Source: Amycolatopsis australiensis
GTDB lineage: Bacteria; Actinomycetota; Actinomycetes; Mycobacteriales; Pseudonocardiaceae
Length of the DNA: 64,000 nt
Reading direction: 5' to 3'
NCBI RefSeq assembly: GCF_900119165.1
Contig: NZ_FPJG01000006.1
Location: 6,572,001-6,636,000, forward strand
A program made the translations under genes and the position numbers. This document shows, in pieces, positions 45,311-55,715 of this stretch. Every line of letters starts with the position of its first letter. The first letter of the stretch is position 1. The notes beneath the pieces were generated by a model. It saw only the letters and a list, made by a program, of their open reading frames with translations. It did not search any database and was not told where the DNA came from.

Positions 45311-45857
45311 CGTCGTGCCGATCGCAGCGTTCTGCTGGGTGCTCGCCGACCCCGACCGCCCGCAGCGGCTCGCGCTGCTTCTGAACACCTGGCGCCATGG
45401 CACCCCCATCCCGACTACGCGACGGAGCGCGGCCACCACGCCGCGCCGGGAGATCACGAAACCGCCCACCGCCGTGGGGTGTTTTACCGGTCCACCGCCC
45501 GGCGCGCAGCCCTCACGCGCGGGCCGATAGCAAGCCGTGGCGCTGCGATCAGCACGATGGAAAGCAGCTCCAGCCACCGGCGGACACGCGATACTCCGTC
45601 GGCACGCAGGTCCGCCATCCCCACTCTTCGCAGCACTCGTCTCTGACGTCCGCGGGAAGCAGCAGGCCGATGCTTGATAGCGCGCGGAACCGCGGACGTG
45701 TGCCCGCACTACACCACAGCTGGCTCCCCGACTCTGATCTACGCCGTCCCCCGCCACGACCGCGTCGACCTCGTCGGCTGCGACGTGGCCAACGACGACG
45801 AATACGACATCGCCCACACGTTGGGTACTGGCCTGGCTGACTCGGCCAGTACCCAAC
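45311..45857. other. no gene supported
   Basis: Only unconvincing frames. A plus-strand frame at 45674-45877 has a fairly natural composition (GSPTLIYAVPRHDRVDLVGC) but no ribosome site or family and could be a fragment. Confidence 0.4.
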
Positions 45858-46746
45858 CTAACTCAGCACCGCGATGATGCGGGTACCGGGCGCAAACGCT
45901 CCGGCCTCGATGCGGGCGAACAGGCCGTACAGCATCTTCGCCTCATACACCCAGTCGGGTGTGATCCCATGCCGGGTCGCAAAGTCGGCGATGAAGGCAT
46001 CCAGCTCCGGCTTGCGCTTTGCGTAGCCGCCGAAGTGGAAGTCGTAGTCGATGAACCAGTTCGACGTCGCCTCACCGAACGCTTCGCGCTGCAGCCGCTG
46101 CATCTCGTCGTCCAGGAACTGGCCGCCCTTGAGCACAGCGAAGCCGAGGGCACGCTGCTCCGCGCCGAGGCCAGCCGCAATCCCAGCACAGAGTGCCGCC
46201 GGTGCCACAGGCACAAGCGATGACATCGAAGTCCACGGTGATCTCGGCGACCAGCTCGGCGCAGCCACGCACCGCCAGGCCGTTGCTCCCACCTTCGGGC
46301 AAGACATAACACGGCCCGAACTGCTGCAAGAGACGGGCGAGCACGTCGGGCTCGGTCTTGCGGCGGTAGGTCGCGCGGTCGAGATAGGTCAGCACCATGC
46401 CACGGCCGGTGGCGTACGCCAACGCGTCGTTGAGCGGCAGGTGCGCCTCCCCGCGGATCACCCCGACGGTCTCAAAGTCCAGGTAGTAGCCAGCAGCAGC
46501 CGTCGCCCGGATGTGGTTGGAGAACGCCCCGCCGAAAGTGAGGAGCCGAGCAAAGCGCTCACCACGGGCAGCCTCGAGGTTGTAACGTAGCTTGCGCCAC
46601 TTATTGCCCGGCACCTCGGGATGGATGAGGTCGTCCCGCTTGAGCAGCAGCTCGACGCCGTACAGCTCCAGCCGCTCGTCCCGCAGCTCGACCAGCGGCG
46701 ACGGCAGGCGCACCGAACTCGCCAGGTCATGCTCGCCGGGGTTCAT
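45858..46746 (-). pseudogene. D-cysteine desulfhydrase/ACC deaminase-like gene with one frameshift
   Basis: The first frame (ATG 46746) has SPLVELRDERLELYGVELLL, LLKRDDLIHPEVPGNKWRKL with the PLP lysine, and LLTFGGAFSNHIRATAAAGY, then VLPEGGSNGLAVRGCAELV. At CACGTGGTL (near 46195) the frame is lost; another continues ALCAGIAAGLGAEQRALGF to a normal end (LFARIEAGAFAPGTRIIAVL). One base change would restore a full-length fold-type II PLP enzyme of about 300 aa. Either a recent pseudogene or a sequencing error. Confidence 0.75.
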
Positions 46747-47694
46747 GCTGGTCAGCGTAATGGGCGGAAGCCCAGACTGATCTCGCTGGGCGTTAGGGAG
46801 GGCCAACCGTTCGAGATCTTGCTTCTGGTATCAGCACGCGCTGAGCTGACTCGATGAGCGACGCTGGAACAACAGGGCGAGCAGATCCGAACCACCATCC
46901 GTCCAGCCGTGCTCATCGGGTCGTCAGGCTTCTGGGCGGCCGACCGGTACGCCGCATGCGGCTCCGGCCGCCGACTTCCTGGAGCGCTCTGGCCCTTTAG
47001 GTCTAGCCCTAGCGGCTGCTGGTGCGCAACACCGACCGCGAGGACCTCGACCAGTCGCCACCTCGGCGAGCTAGCGGCGGGTCGGCTCAGGCGTCCGGGG
47101 CGGGCAGACGTGCTCTTCGTCGGCCGGGTGGGCGTAGCTGCAGTCCGCGATCCGTGCCTTCACCCAGCGATGCTCGCGGAGGCTGTGCGGAAGGATTGTC
47201 GTGCTGTCAATCAACGCGGCAGCCAGCAGCAACGAAGACCAATCTCGCCGAAGACTGGCTGCAGCGGTCACTACACTGGGCCTTGCGCAATGGCGATGAC
47301 CTGGCCGGTATCACCGTCCACGTCATCGACGCGGGCGCCGACTCCGCCGAATCGTTGTGCTCGATCTGGCCCGCCGTCGACGAAGTCCGTGACGTCTGGT
47401 GGCCAGCCATCGCTCACGGTCGCCAGCTCATCACGACACGCTTTCACGACTGGACCAAACCACACGTCGACCGCAGGACCCGCAGCTCGCGATGCCCCTC
47501 TACAGCCGCGAGAACCACCCGCTCGGCGATCGAACCGAGTGACCACGTGCTCCATCGTGCCGACGCGACTAACGGCGCTGCACGTTCGGTGGCCGCCGAT
47601 CCGATTCAGGGTCAGCTGACACACAGCCGGAACAGATGCGTCAGCTCGAGCGAATTCCCAAGGCGCACGACCAGTATGGCGCAGCCTGCGATCA
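46747..47694. other. long stretch without a supported gene
   Basis: Open frames on both strands lack domains. A plus-strand stretch near 47280-47460 (NGDDLAGITVHVIDAGADSA, then SIWPAVDEVRDVWW) might be a coding fragment. I see no strong inverted repeats or RNA gene. Confidence 0.4.
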
Positions 47695-48270
47695 TCAGCG
47701 CCCAATCAGGGTGTCGTGAAGGTGGTCGTCAAGTTCAGCCACGAAATCTTCGGATCGCCACGGCCGGAGGTCGCGTCGAGCCAGCCGAATACGTTGGGCG
47801 GCGACTCGACCGCCCGTGGCGGCAGTGATGTCGATGGCGTCGTGCAGCAGTTCGACGCAAGCGGCCGGGTCGCCGAGGCGCAGACGTGCGAGCGCCAAGT
47901 CGGTGCTAACGATGCCGCGCTGGACGGCATCGCGCGACAACGGCAGGGCAGAGACTGACCGGCCGAGGCTCTCGTGCGCACGGTCCGCGTCGCCTGCGTG
48001 CAGGGCGCAGAGGCCATCGAACCCACTCAAGCGGTCAGCGTTGAACCCGCCGTGCGGATCATCGACGGCCAACTGCTCGACGGTCCTCCACGCTCGGTCC
48101 AAAGCAGCGGCTGCCTCGCGGGTCTGGCCGGCGCGAGCGCTGATTTCTGCGTGCACCGCGTGGGCGCGAGCGCGGACGGCGTAGCTGGGGCCGCGGTGCG
48201 CGTCGACCGTCGCGGCGCGGGCGATCGTCCGTGCCGCGGCCAGGTCGCCGGTTGCATGCAAGGTCACCAT
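47695..48270 (-). pseudogene. TPR-like C-terminal part of a regulator
   Basis: The frame of 191 aa has helical repeats (RARAHAVHAEISARAGQTRE, LCALHAGDADRAHESLGRSV, TDLALARLRLGDPAACVELL) ending in RSEDFVAELDDHLHDTLIG. This is the usual tail of actinobacterial XRE-type regulators with TPR repeats. The N-terminal helix-turn-helix is missing, and the upstream sequence belongs to an unrelated, oppositely oriented gene remnant. Confidence 0.55.
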
Positions 48271-48389
48271 GGTGTGGCTCGTCTGGACCGCGGCTCGATG
48301 GCTTCGGTCGGGAGACGTTCAGCCGCTCTGGTCGCGTTGGTGTACAGGACCATGGCCGCTTCGTCGTCTCGAGTCTCGAACGCTAAGCG

Positions 48390-49756
48390 GCCGGCAAGTG
48401 AGCTGGTCCTACACTCGGCTGCTCGAGCCCGAGCAGAGACTGTGGGTAGTGGCCAGCGTCTTCGAAGGCGCGTTCGACCTCGACGCCGTCCAGGCGATCT
48501 CTCACCACGCCGGCCTCGACGAAGCCGACGTGCAGACCCTTCTCATCGCGCTGGTCAGCAAAAACATCATCAAGGGCCTGCAGCGTCGTGGCCGTCCGTG
48601 CTACCGCATGCTGGAGACGATCCGCCAGTACGGACCTGCGCGTTCATCTTCGGTGGCCGGCTCAACGAAAACGTTCGCCTGCTCACCGCAGGGCTGGCCC
48701 GCCACCGTGGCGACCCGAGCGTGGACCAGGTGGCGGCACTGTCGCTGGCGGCATGGATCGCGCTGATCCAGGGCAACCATGTGCGCGCTGCTCCCCTGCT
48801 GGACCAAGCCGAGGCGGCGGCCGCCGCGCTCGACCTCGACGACGCCTTCGGCCCGCTCGACATCGCACGCGCAACCCGGTTGTGGCTGGTCGAGCAGGAC
48901 CCGGCACGGGCGCGGGACTCGCTGAGCTTGTTCCGAAGGGCAGCGGAAGCGTTTCGCGCAGCAGGCGCCATCGCCGATGAGTGGCTGGCTCGCCTGTTCT
49001 TGACGATGTCGGCGGCGTCGTTGCGGCGCCTGGACGTCGCCAGAACCGAAAGCGTGACCCTGCTGACCGACGCCGAGGAAGCGCAAGCCCCGTGGTGCAT
49101 CTCCTGGGCCCTATGGTCGCGGGCGCTGGTGGAGCTGCTCGACAGCCGCCCACGCCACGCCGCCGGCTCAGCGCAGGAGGCGTCGCGCATCCAGCGGGAG
49201 ATCGGAGACGCGTGGGGGCCGGCATGGAGTCTGTGGCTGATCGCGCTGATCGCCGCGCAGCTGGGTGAGTTCACGACGGCCGCGCAGGTGCTGGGCGGTG
49301 CACGGGCGCAACAACAGTCGACCCAGGCCAGCGTGCTCGGGCTGACACCATTCCTCCGCCTGCAGCGGCAGGCCGAGACCGCTGGACGCCACGCGCTCGG
49401 CAAAGACGCGCACGGCAACGACGAATGGGACAGCCACGTCACGGCTGCGCAGAAGCTGTCCACGAGCGAAATGCACGCGCTGGCGCTCGCCCCGTTGGCT
49501 TCCCCCGAGCCGGACCCGCTTCCCGCTGGGATCCCCCCCCCCCCCCCCCCCCCCCCCCCGCGAATCCGAAGTCGCCGGATTGATCGCCCAAGGGTGGACG
49601 AACGAATCGATAGCCGGCCAGCTGCCGATGTCGCCCCGGACCGTCAGCACGCACGTCTCGAATCTCAACCGCAAGCTAGGCACGGCGAGCCGGACCGGAA
49701 TCGCCGCCCGGTACCTCACCACCCTTGCCGCCCGGACCGGCCATGACGAGTCGTGA
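48390..49756 (+). pseudogene. LAL-type LuxR regulator remnant with internal deletion and poly-C frameshift
   Basis: An ATPase-domain piece reads TRLLEPEQRLWVVASVFEGA and YRMLETIRQYG. At about 48627 the frame jumps to a TPR-like region (LLTAGLARHRGDPSVDQVAA, LSLFRRAAEAFRAAGAIADE), with roughly 150 residues missing at the junction. The C-terminal LuxR helix-turn-helix, EVAGLIAQGWTNESIAGQLP with MSPRTVSTHVSNLNRKL, is in another frame, separated by a run of 27 C. The N-terminal P-loop is absent. Confidence 0.7.
49533..49559. repeat. homopolymer tract of 27 cytosines
   Basis: Positions 49533-49559 are all C. The tract sits between the TPR part and the LuxR helix-turn-helix of the regulator remnant, where related proteins have LTPRE. 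As written the two parts are one frame apart; loss of one or gain of two C would join them through a poly-proline linker. It may be a slippage site or an assembly artefact. Confidence 0.8.
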
Positions 49757-49855
49757 CAACGCACGTCGGGCGGACCTCACTTGCCGTCAAGGTACGAGCT
49801 GGCGTGGTCTTGCCGAGGCTCGCCGACCACGGGCGAGCCTCGGCAATGCGGTACC

Positions 49856-51169
49856 TCACGAAGCTGGGCCAGCCGACAGACTGCCAGGGGCCATGACACT
49901 CACCTTCGGCTCGGGTAGCACATCTGTCCAGTCGAAAAGGCGACGAGCGTCGGTGTATTCCAGGCCGCCACTCGCGGAAGCCTCGACACCGACACCGACA
50001 CCGACACTGTCATTGAGGTACTTGCGGTCTTCGGATACCGAACCGTTGATTTCGACCCCGGGCCCGGCAGCCATCCCCACTGTGCCGTAGATCGACCGGC
50101 CGGTGAGCTCATCGATGTTCGCGTTCGACCCCTTCGCACTGATGGTAGCTTCGGCGCCGAAACCCAGGCCCGGACCCACGTGCTGACTGTTGGCGAAGCC
50201 GACCCCGCGCCGGTCGAACACCAGACAGGAGTCACCACCAGCGCCGGCGCCCACGCCTTGAAGGTGCACGCCGAAGCAGAGCGCGTTGGAACCACTGGGC
50301 GGGTCCTTCTCCTCTGCCTTGTTCTGGTCCGCAGGCGCGGCAGTACGCACCTGGGCGGCAGCCAGACTGGCCGGCTGCCGCGGTGGACGGACCGCAGCCT
50401 GCCGATGACGAGTCTGCTCCTGACGACTGGCCTCCCTCATTTGTTCCGGCCCCTTGTCGTTGTCAGCTGATATGGCCTTCCGTCGCTCGGCCTCACGTGG
50501 CTGCAGCTGCTGTTGTTCGGCAACCATTTTCGGATCGGGCACTTTTCTCGTCGGCGCCTTCCGCGCCACTTCACTCACCTGCCGCTTGCGTTGTTGTTGA
50601 TCTTTCGCAACCAACAGAGGATCGCTCACTCGCTCGATCGGATCGTTGCCCTTCGCCCTTGCACCTTCTTTGAACATATTTTGCACTTCCGCGAGGAAGT
50701 TCTCGTCCTTCTTCTGATCTTTCCGCGCCAAACGCACGTCATGCGCCTGCTGCCGCGCCCGCTCCGGAGTCGGGCCGGTATCCCGACCCTGCACCGCATT
50801 CCGCTTTTCCTGCTTCCCGTCCTTCTTCTGGTCCTTCCGCGCCAAACGCACGTCATGCGCCTGCTGCCGCGCCCGCTCCGGAGTCGGGCCGGTATCCCGA
50901 CCCTGCACCGCATTCCGCTTTTCCTGCTTCCCGTCCTTCTTCTGGTCCTTCCGCGCCAAACGCACGTCATGCGCCTGCTGCCGCGCCCGCTCCGGAGTCG
51001 GGCCGGTATCCCGACCCTGCACCGCCGTGCGTGCGCCGGCGTCTGCTGGCGGAGTCTTGTTCGGTGCAGCTTCGGCCTCAGCGATACCGAGTACGCTGAA
51101 CAAAAGCGTCAGGAAGCCACCAGAAGCCGAGTACAACAAGGCCCGGCTCACTTTTGAGCTGCTCACCAC
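49856..51169 (-). CDS. secreted protein with tandem charged repeats and Gly-rich beta domain
   Basis: A 437-aa exported protein. Signal peptide YSASGGFLTLLFSVLGIAEA with cleavage near EAEAAP. Residues about 47-155 hold three near-identical 38-aa repeats (AVQGRDTGPTPERARQQAHD and VRLARKDQKKDGKQEKRN), followed by more Gln/Lys/Arg-rich helix. The last 150 residues change to a glycine-rich beta domain (VGPGLGFGAEATISAKGSNA, VGVGVGVEASASGGLEYTDA) with two cysteines before it. The repeats are probably an extended coiled coil. Family unknown; a surface or wall-binding role is possible. Confidence 0.7.
   Translation of the reverse strand: MVSSSKVSRALLYSASGGFLTLLFSVLGIAEAEAAPNKTPPADAGARTAVQGRDTGPTPERARQQAHDVRLARKDQKKDGKQEKRNAVQGRDTGPTPERARQQAHDVRLARKDQKKDGKQEKRNAVQGRDTGPTPERARQQAHDVRLARKDQKKDENFLAEVQNMFKEGARAKGNDPIERVSDPLLVAKDQQQRKRQVSEVARKAPTRKVPDPKMVAEQQQLQPREAERRKAISADNDKGPEQMREASRQEQTRHRQAAVRPPRQPASLAAAQVRTAAPADQNKAEEKDPPSGSNALCFGVHLQGVGAGAGGDSCLVFDRRGVGFANSQHVGPGLGFGAEATISAKGSNANIDELTGRSIYGTVGMAAGPGVEINGSVSEDRKYLNDSVGVGVGVEASASGGLEYTDARRLFDWTDVLPEPKVSVMAPGSLSAGPAS
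50721..51025. repeat. 114-bp tandem repeat, about 2.7 copies
   Basis: Copies begin at 50721, 50835 and 50949 (ttccgcgccaaacgcacgtc in each). The period of 114 bp equals 38 codons, so the reading frame is kept. The copies are almost identical at DNA level, which points to recent expansion or conversion. Confidence 0.9.
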
Positions 51170-51763
51170 ATCCCCTTTCCCAGACCGTTCCGACGAAGCT
51201 CCGTCGGCTACGATCGTCCCTCATGCGGTATATGAAAAGTCCACCGGCGATACATCGGTTCAGACGAGGAAGTGATCCAGTTCCTCAGCCGCCTCCCGGC
51301 GACCGCTGAAGGCTGGCACAAGGAGGGCACCGGCCCAGGGCCAAGACCGAGGTCCAGCGACGGGGTGGGCGTGCGCGCTCAGGTCGTTGCGGTGGCTTGA
51401 TCGCGCCTGCTCGCGGACTATCTGAAGGCCTGACTCGCGTGCTGGAACAAGCACTCGGCGCGTGCGTCGTCACTGATCTGGCGCCGTTCACTCGCCACGA
51501 CGTGACCCGCTTGCCGCCAACACCGACATCGACACTACGGCGTTCGCCGACGCCGTCGTCCGGGCGGGCGGGCGTCGGAACGATTGCCAACGCCCTCGGC
51601 TCTGAAGGAACTTGCTCGCAGAGTTTCCACCAGGAGGCTGATGGTCTGAGCAGGACACCTCGAGAGCTGTTCGAAACGGTCTCGCCGCGGCGATGTATTC
51701 GGCGAGCAGTGTGACGGCGAAGGTCGGCGACGGCACCTCCGTGACCATCACCGAAGACGATAC
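51170..51763. other. no complete gene; short coding-like fragments
   Basis: Two plus-strand pieces look coding in different frames: NTDIDTTAFADAVVRAG at about 51521-51571 and SSVTAKVGDGTSVTITEDDT ending at 51766. Neither has a start or a family. The promoter of the secreted repeat protein must lie at the left end. Confidence 0.4.
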
Positions 51764-52114
51764 CTAGCCCAGATACACCGGCAGGTCGACGTAGCTGTTG
51801 GGGATCATCGCGGGTTGCCGCCGCCGCAGGCCAGCTTTGTCGATCAGACGGGCGTCCGGGAACCGTCGGGTCAGCGCTCCGAGGACAATCTCGGCTTCCA
51901 TGGCACCCAGCTGCGCGCCCAGGCAGTAGAGGATGCCGTGGCCGAACGCCAGGCTGGTCTCGTTCCGGTGGATATCAAGCTGGTCAGCACGGTCGTACCG
52001 GCGTTCGTCGCGGTTGGCGCTCAGCAGGGGCTTCCCCGCCGTCGCCCACTCCGGCAGCGCGGGGCAGAAACCGCCTTCGGATTTCTGCCAGGCCAGCGTC
52101 GGGCTCGCCGACAC
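51764..52114 (-). pseudogene. cytochrome P450 C-terminal fragment
   Basis: The frame has SANRDERRYDRADQLDIHRN and the haem loop SLAFGHGILYCLGAQLGAME, then AEIVLGALTRRFPDARL. These are the last 100 residues of a P450, with the Cys ligand. The first three quarters of the gene are missing. The segment up to 52405 has no other gene. Confidence 0.8.
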
Positions 52115-52405
52115 CTACTCCATCGACATCAGCCTGACCCTCGGCAGCAGCAAACGAGGCATCGCCGACCCATGCGGAGAACCACTTCGACAGATCTGCG
52201 ACCTCGTGATCACGACACTGCGCGCCAAAGCGCGCCCGTGACGCACGCCGACGCCGCCCGGCAGCCATCGACTCGCCGGGCCCAGCCCAGTCCCGGCACA
52301 GCAGCTCGCGCTGCGACCGCTGCCGTCGTGAGGCCCTCCCCGCCGAACCAGCTCCCCGCAACCCCCACTGCTCGTCCGCAACCCCCACCAGAAGGCAGCC
52401 CCACG

Positions 52406-52994
52406 GTGCTCACCGTCCACCGAACCGCCCTCAGCGCCCTCGCCGTCGTCCTGACCACCGCCGCCTGCACAGGCACCGGCGCCGGCCCCACCACGGCGCC
52501 CGGCCTCGCTCATCGGCGCCGATCACCAGCCCCGCCCTGGACCTCGCCCGCTACCTCACCACGCCCTGCGCAGCAGTGCCGTCAAGCCTGATCACGGAAC
52601 TGGGCCTGGCGACACGCGAAGACAGCCACGACACCGTCCTGCCCCCGGCCGGGCGCCAGGCTCAATGCCGGATGTCCAGCAGCCCACCCCTCATCGCTGC
52701 CGCCGAAATCCGGCTCTACCCGCAGACCCGGCCAGTTCCGCTCGTCACCAGCACCGACAACCTCGCGAAGCCCGTCACCGTCAGCGGGTATCCCGCCGTC
52801 GAATGGATCTTGAGCACCGGCAGGGACGGCTCGTTCACCCCCTGCCAGCTGATCGTGGACATCGCGCCGACGCAAGGCTTGGCTGCGCTGTTCAACGGCC
52901 CACCGGGCGAAGACATCGACACCACCTGCATGAAATCCCGCACCTCGCGATCGGCATCCTCGCCGCCCTCGGGCACCAGGCACCCGGCCGATGA
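52406..52994 (+). pseudogene. DUF3558-like lipoprotein gene, two frameshifts
   Basis: GTG 52406 opens a lipoprotein signal (LSALAVVLTTAACTGTG, with lipobox AAC). In the next frame come PALDLARYLTTPCAAVPSSL and VSGYPAVEWILSTGRDG with CQLIVDIAPTQGLAAL, as in DUF3558 lipoproteins. The end, PHLAIGILAALGHQAPG, is in a third frame. Two single-base shifts break it. Confidence 0.6.
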
Positions 52995-53422
52995 GCAGCA
53001 TCGCGTCCTGCCCGTGCGGCACCGCCATCTCGGCCATCGTCACAAACGAAGTAGGCGCCGAGGAGGCGACCGCGGCCTACGAGCGGACCGTCATGCAGGC
53101 GATGGCCTCGGGTGCGCGGTTTTACGTGCGCTGGCACGACACCGGCCACACCCCGGCCGACGCAGCCGCCGAGCTCGCACTGATCGCCCGGCACCTGCGC
53201 ATCACGCTCGCGCAGCTGGAACAGCACCTGGCCGAGACCCCGTCCGCGCATCAGCAGCCAGCGACACTGGCCGAGCAATTGCGATTTTTCGCCCGCTCAT
53301 ACGGGCACATTGCGGCCCGCCTCTACCGCGAAGCGGAGCGTGTGGACGCCCGCGTCCCATCCGCCCGCCCCGTCCCCGACTCCAGCACCCACGCCGGAAC
53401 CGCCGAGGACAGCCGATGGTGA
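52991..53422 (+). CDS. unknown 143-aa protein
   Basis: ATG 52991 overlaps the end of the DUF3558 remnant (ATGA), a sign of former operon structure. The protein is largely helical (AAAYERTVMQAMASGARFYV, TLAEQLRFFARSYGHIAARL) with two cysteines close to the N-terminus (SCPCGTA). It has no signal peptide. I do not recognise the family. Confidence 0.5.
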   Translation: MSSIASCPCGTAISAIVTNEVGAEEATAAYERTVMQAMASGARFYVRWHDTGHTPADAAAELALIARHLRITLAQLEQHLAETPSAHQQPATLAEQLRFFARSYGHIAARLYREAERVDARVPSARPVPDSSTHAGTAEDSRW

Positions 53423-53523
53423 CCGGGCATGCCTAAGTCACTGGGGCGCCACGTTGCGGCAGCAACACCGCCACGGTAACCGCCGGTGTCATCGCCGAAC
53501 TCAGGCCGGAGGCGGGCAGGCCG

Positions 53524-54096
53524 GTGAATCTCGTGCACGACCACCTGCCCGGCCCCGCCCAGCAGGTCTACCAGCTGATGGCCGACCACCCTGGCCCCGA
53601 CACCGCCGCCACGCCGCTGGCCGCCGCCCTGGAATTGACCGGAACCGAAGTCGCCGACGCGTTACAGATGCTGCCCACCGCCCGGCTCCTCGACCGGTCG
53701 CCCGGCGACCGCTACCAACTGCCCGGGCGACTCCACCGCCACGCCGCCAGCCCGCGCGACCGGGAGCGACCCTCGATCCGGACCCGGCAACGCGCCCGGC
53801 TGGTCGACTTCTACGCCGCGACCGCAGCCGCTGCCATCCCGTCGCCCCCGACGCCCACCGCTTCAGCCCACCCGCAGCCCACGAAATCAGTCCTGCTCTC
53901 CACGCCGACGAACGCCACGCCCGCTGCTGGTTCGGCTGGGAACACCAGTTCTTGCCGCCACGTCGCCACGACTGCCGTCGGCTGGGGCTGGGACGTCCAG
54001 CGCGCGGCCACGGCCGGCCCAGCCTTATTGGCCGCCGCCAGTGGCTTGCCAGACGTGAATGAACGGGTCCTCGCCAACTTCCCTGCTGCCGGTTGA
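53524..54096 (+). pseudogene. fragment of an AfsR/NB-ARC-type regulator
   Basis: The frame gives LPGPAQQVYQLMADHPGPDT and DALQMLPTARLLDRSPGDRY, the winged helix after NB-ARC in actinobacterial AfsR-like proteins. RARLVDFYAATAAAA follows. The expected next block (ADERHARCWFGWEHQFL) is present but in another frame near 53900-53970. The ATPase domain itself is missing. Confidence 0.5.
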
Positions 54097-54286
54097 TCAG
54101 GCCGGTCGTGTCCGGGCCGAAGGACCTGTCCCGCGCAGACCTTGTTCGAATTCGCATGCATCGGCGCCTGTGGCTGGGCTCCTCCGTCAAGCTACGCGCA
54201 GGTCCGCCACACCGGTTTACGTTTGCAGGTGCGCGGGTATGTCACGTCGGCAGGCATCCTCAGTGATGATCATCTGATTTGGGGCG

Positions 54287-54772
54287 GTGTGGTACGTGCC
54301 GACGCAGGCGTGGGAGCGGGCGAATGACGACCGCGACGACCCCGTCGTCCGATGCGACCTGGACACGACCCCGTTCCGAGAAGTGCGGCGCCTGGTCCGC
54401 GGCCTGCTGGTCGACCGAGGCGATGTCGTCGTCGAAGATGCCACCCTGATCGCGGATGAACTGGTCAGCAACGCCCACCAGCACGCTCCCGGACCCCGCA
54501 TGTGCCGGCTCAGCCTGCTCGACCACGGCCGCTATCTGCGGATCGAGGTTGAGGACGCCTCACCCGCCCCGCCCCGCATCCGCGCACCCGACGCGCGCGG
54601 CGGCCGCGGCATGGTCCTCATCGACCAGCTCGCCTCCTCCTGGGGCGTCGAGCACCACGATCACCACAAGACGGTGTGGGCCCACCTCCGCCTGGATCGA
54701 GCCGGATCGAACAGCCGGGCCCGACATCTGGCGCTGGCGCCTCGCTGGCCGCTCAGCGGCGTTGAGCAGTGA
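54287..54772 (+). CDS. RsbW-like ATP-binding anti-sigma factor kinase
   Basis: A 161-aa HATPase_c protein. N box TLIADELVSNAHQHAPG near residue 57, G1 box RIEVEDASPAPPR near residue 87 and G2 region GGRGMVLIDQLASSWGVE near residue 103 are all intact, so ATP binding is expected. Such proteins bind sigma factors or phosphorylate STAS-domain antagonists. A STAS gene follows 39 nt later, which makes a partner-switch pair likely. The GTG start is uncertain, and a later start near residue 20 would not affect the domain. Confidence 0.85.
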   Translation: MWYVPTQAWERANDDRDDPVVRCDLDTTPFREVRRLVRGLLVDRGDVVVEDATLIADELVSNAHQHAPGPRMCRLSLLDHGRYLRIEVEDASPAPPRIRAPDARGGRGMVLIDQLASSWGVEHHDHHKTVWAHLRLDRAGSNSRARHLALAPRWPLSGVEQ

Positions 54773-54811
54773 CCTTCTCCAGCCACCCCGGTCCAAGATC
54801 GGATACTGTGC

Positions 54812-55198
54812 ATGGCTGTGAGTGAGCATCTCGATACCGAAAGACCCGCGTCCGGGCTGGAAACCACGCGACAGACCATCGATGGAACCGTGGTGGTGAA
54901 GGCCGTCGGTGAGGTGGATCCGGAGTCCGTTCACGTACTGAGGATCGCAGTTGGCACGGGGCTCACCGAAGCGGCAGGCGGGCCGTGCATTCTCGACCTC
55001 ACGCAGGTCACCTTTCTCGATTCAGTCGGCCTCACGGCCTTGGTTGACGCGACCAAGCGGGCGGAACAACGCGGCGGACCATTACGGATCGTGGTAGACG
55101 CGAATCGACCCGTGATCAGGCCCATCGAAATAACCGGCCTCGACGACGTCCTGCGTCTCTACCACACCCTCGATGAAGCTCTCCGCGCCACCGGATAG
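54812..55198 (+). CDS. STAS-domain anti-anti-sigma factor
   Basis: A 128-aa protein with the STAS core VVVKAVGEVDPESVHVLRIA, ILDLTQVTFLDSVGLTALVD and a C-terminal helix. The phosphorylatable Ser is present in FLDSVGL near residue 71. It lies just behind the RsbW-like kinase gene and probably acts as its substrate and antagonist in control of a stress sigma factor. No sigma gene is in the immediate neighbourhood. Confidence 0.88.
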   Translation: MAVSEHLDTERPASGLETTRQTIDGTVVVKAVGEVDPESVHVLRIAVGTGLTEAAGGPCILDLTQVTFLDSVGLTALVDATKRAEQRGGPLRIVVDANRPVIRPIEITGLDDVLRLYHTLDEALRATG

Positions 55199-55429
55199 CA
55201 GGCGCCAGGCGAGACACCGAACCGGAGCGGTCACGACATCCAGTCGAGCATGGACAATTCGCGAGCCGCCGCTCCTCCACGCGCACCTGGCTATTGCCCA
55301 GGCAGGGCATGCTCTGGCGCCGGCGCTACAGCGAGCGCGCGTGCCGCACCTCGGTCCGGAAGCCGAACAGAGCTTGCCCGCAGCCGACACCGCGGGCAAG
55401 CTCCTGTCGATTCCGAGCGACCGTCTTCT

Positions 55430-55524
55430 TCGGTCAACGCGACGGTGGCGATCAGGCTGCCGTCCGCGATCGCGGCCAGGTACTGCTGCTTAGCTGCCTC
55501 GTCGCCAGGAACTTCAGTGGACAT
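55430..55524 (-). pseudogene. acyl-CoA dehydrogenase fragment
   Basis: The frame reads STEVPGDEAAKQQYLAAIAD and GSLIATVALTEEDGR, matching the segment of acyl-CoA dehydrogenases before the FAD-binding region (GxEEQKxxYLPxIAxGExxxAxALTE). Nothing before or after it fits. The rest of 55199-55715 shows no gene. Confidence 0.5.
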
Positions 55525-55715
55525 CCAGTGACGTCGCCTGCTCGCTTCGCCGCGCCAGAATGTCGTCTTCCCAAGGATCAGGCGATGAGCTTTCCACACG
55601 CTGACCCGACGCGGTACGAAGGGCTGCGCTCCCACGGCCACCTTGGCGAAGGACTTCCACGGTAGAGCCGGCGTTCCGGCGGTCCACATAGCGTGCGAGA
55701 GCAGGCGGCGCCCGC

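Noticed and set aside
50721..51025. Regular repeats that could suggest a CRISPR array
   Set aside because: The 114-bp units are contiguous with no variable spacers and keep the reading frame of a secreted protein.
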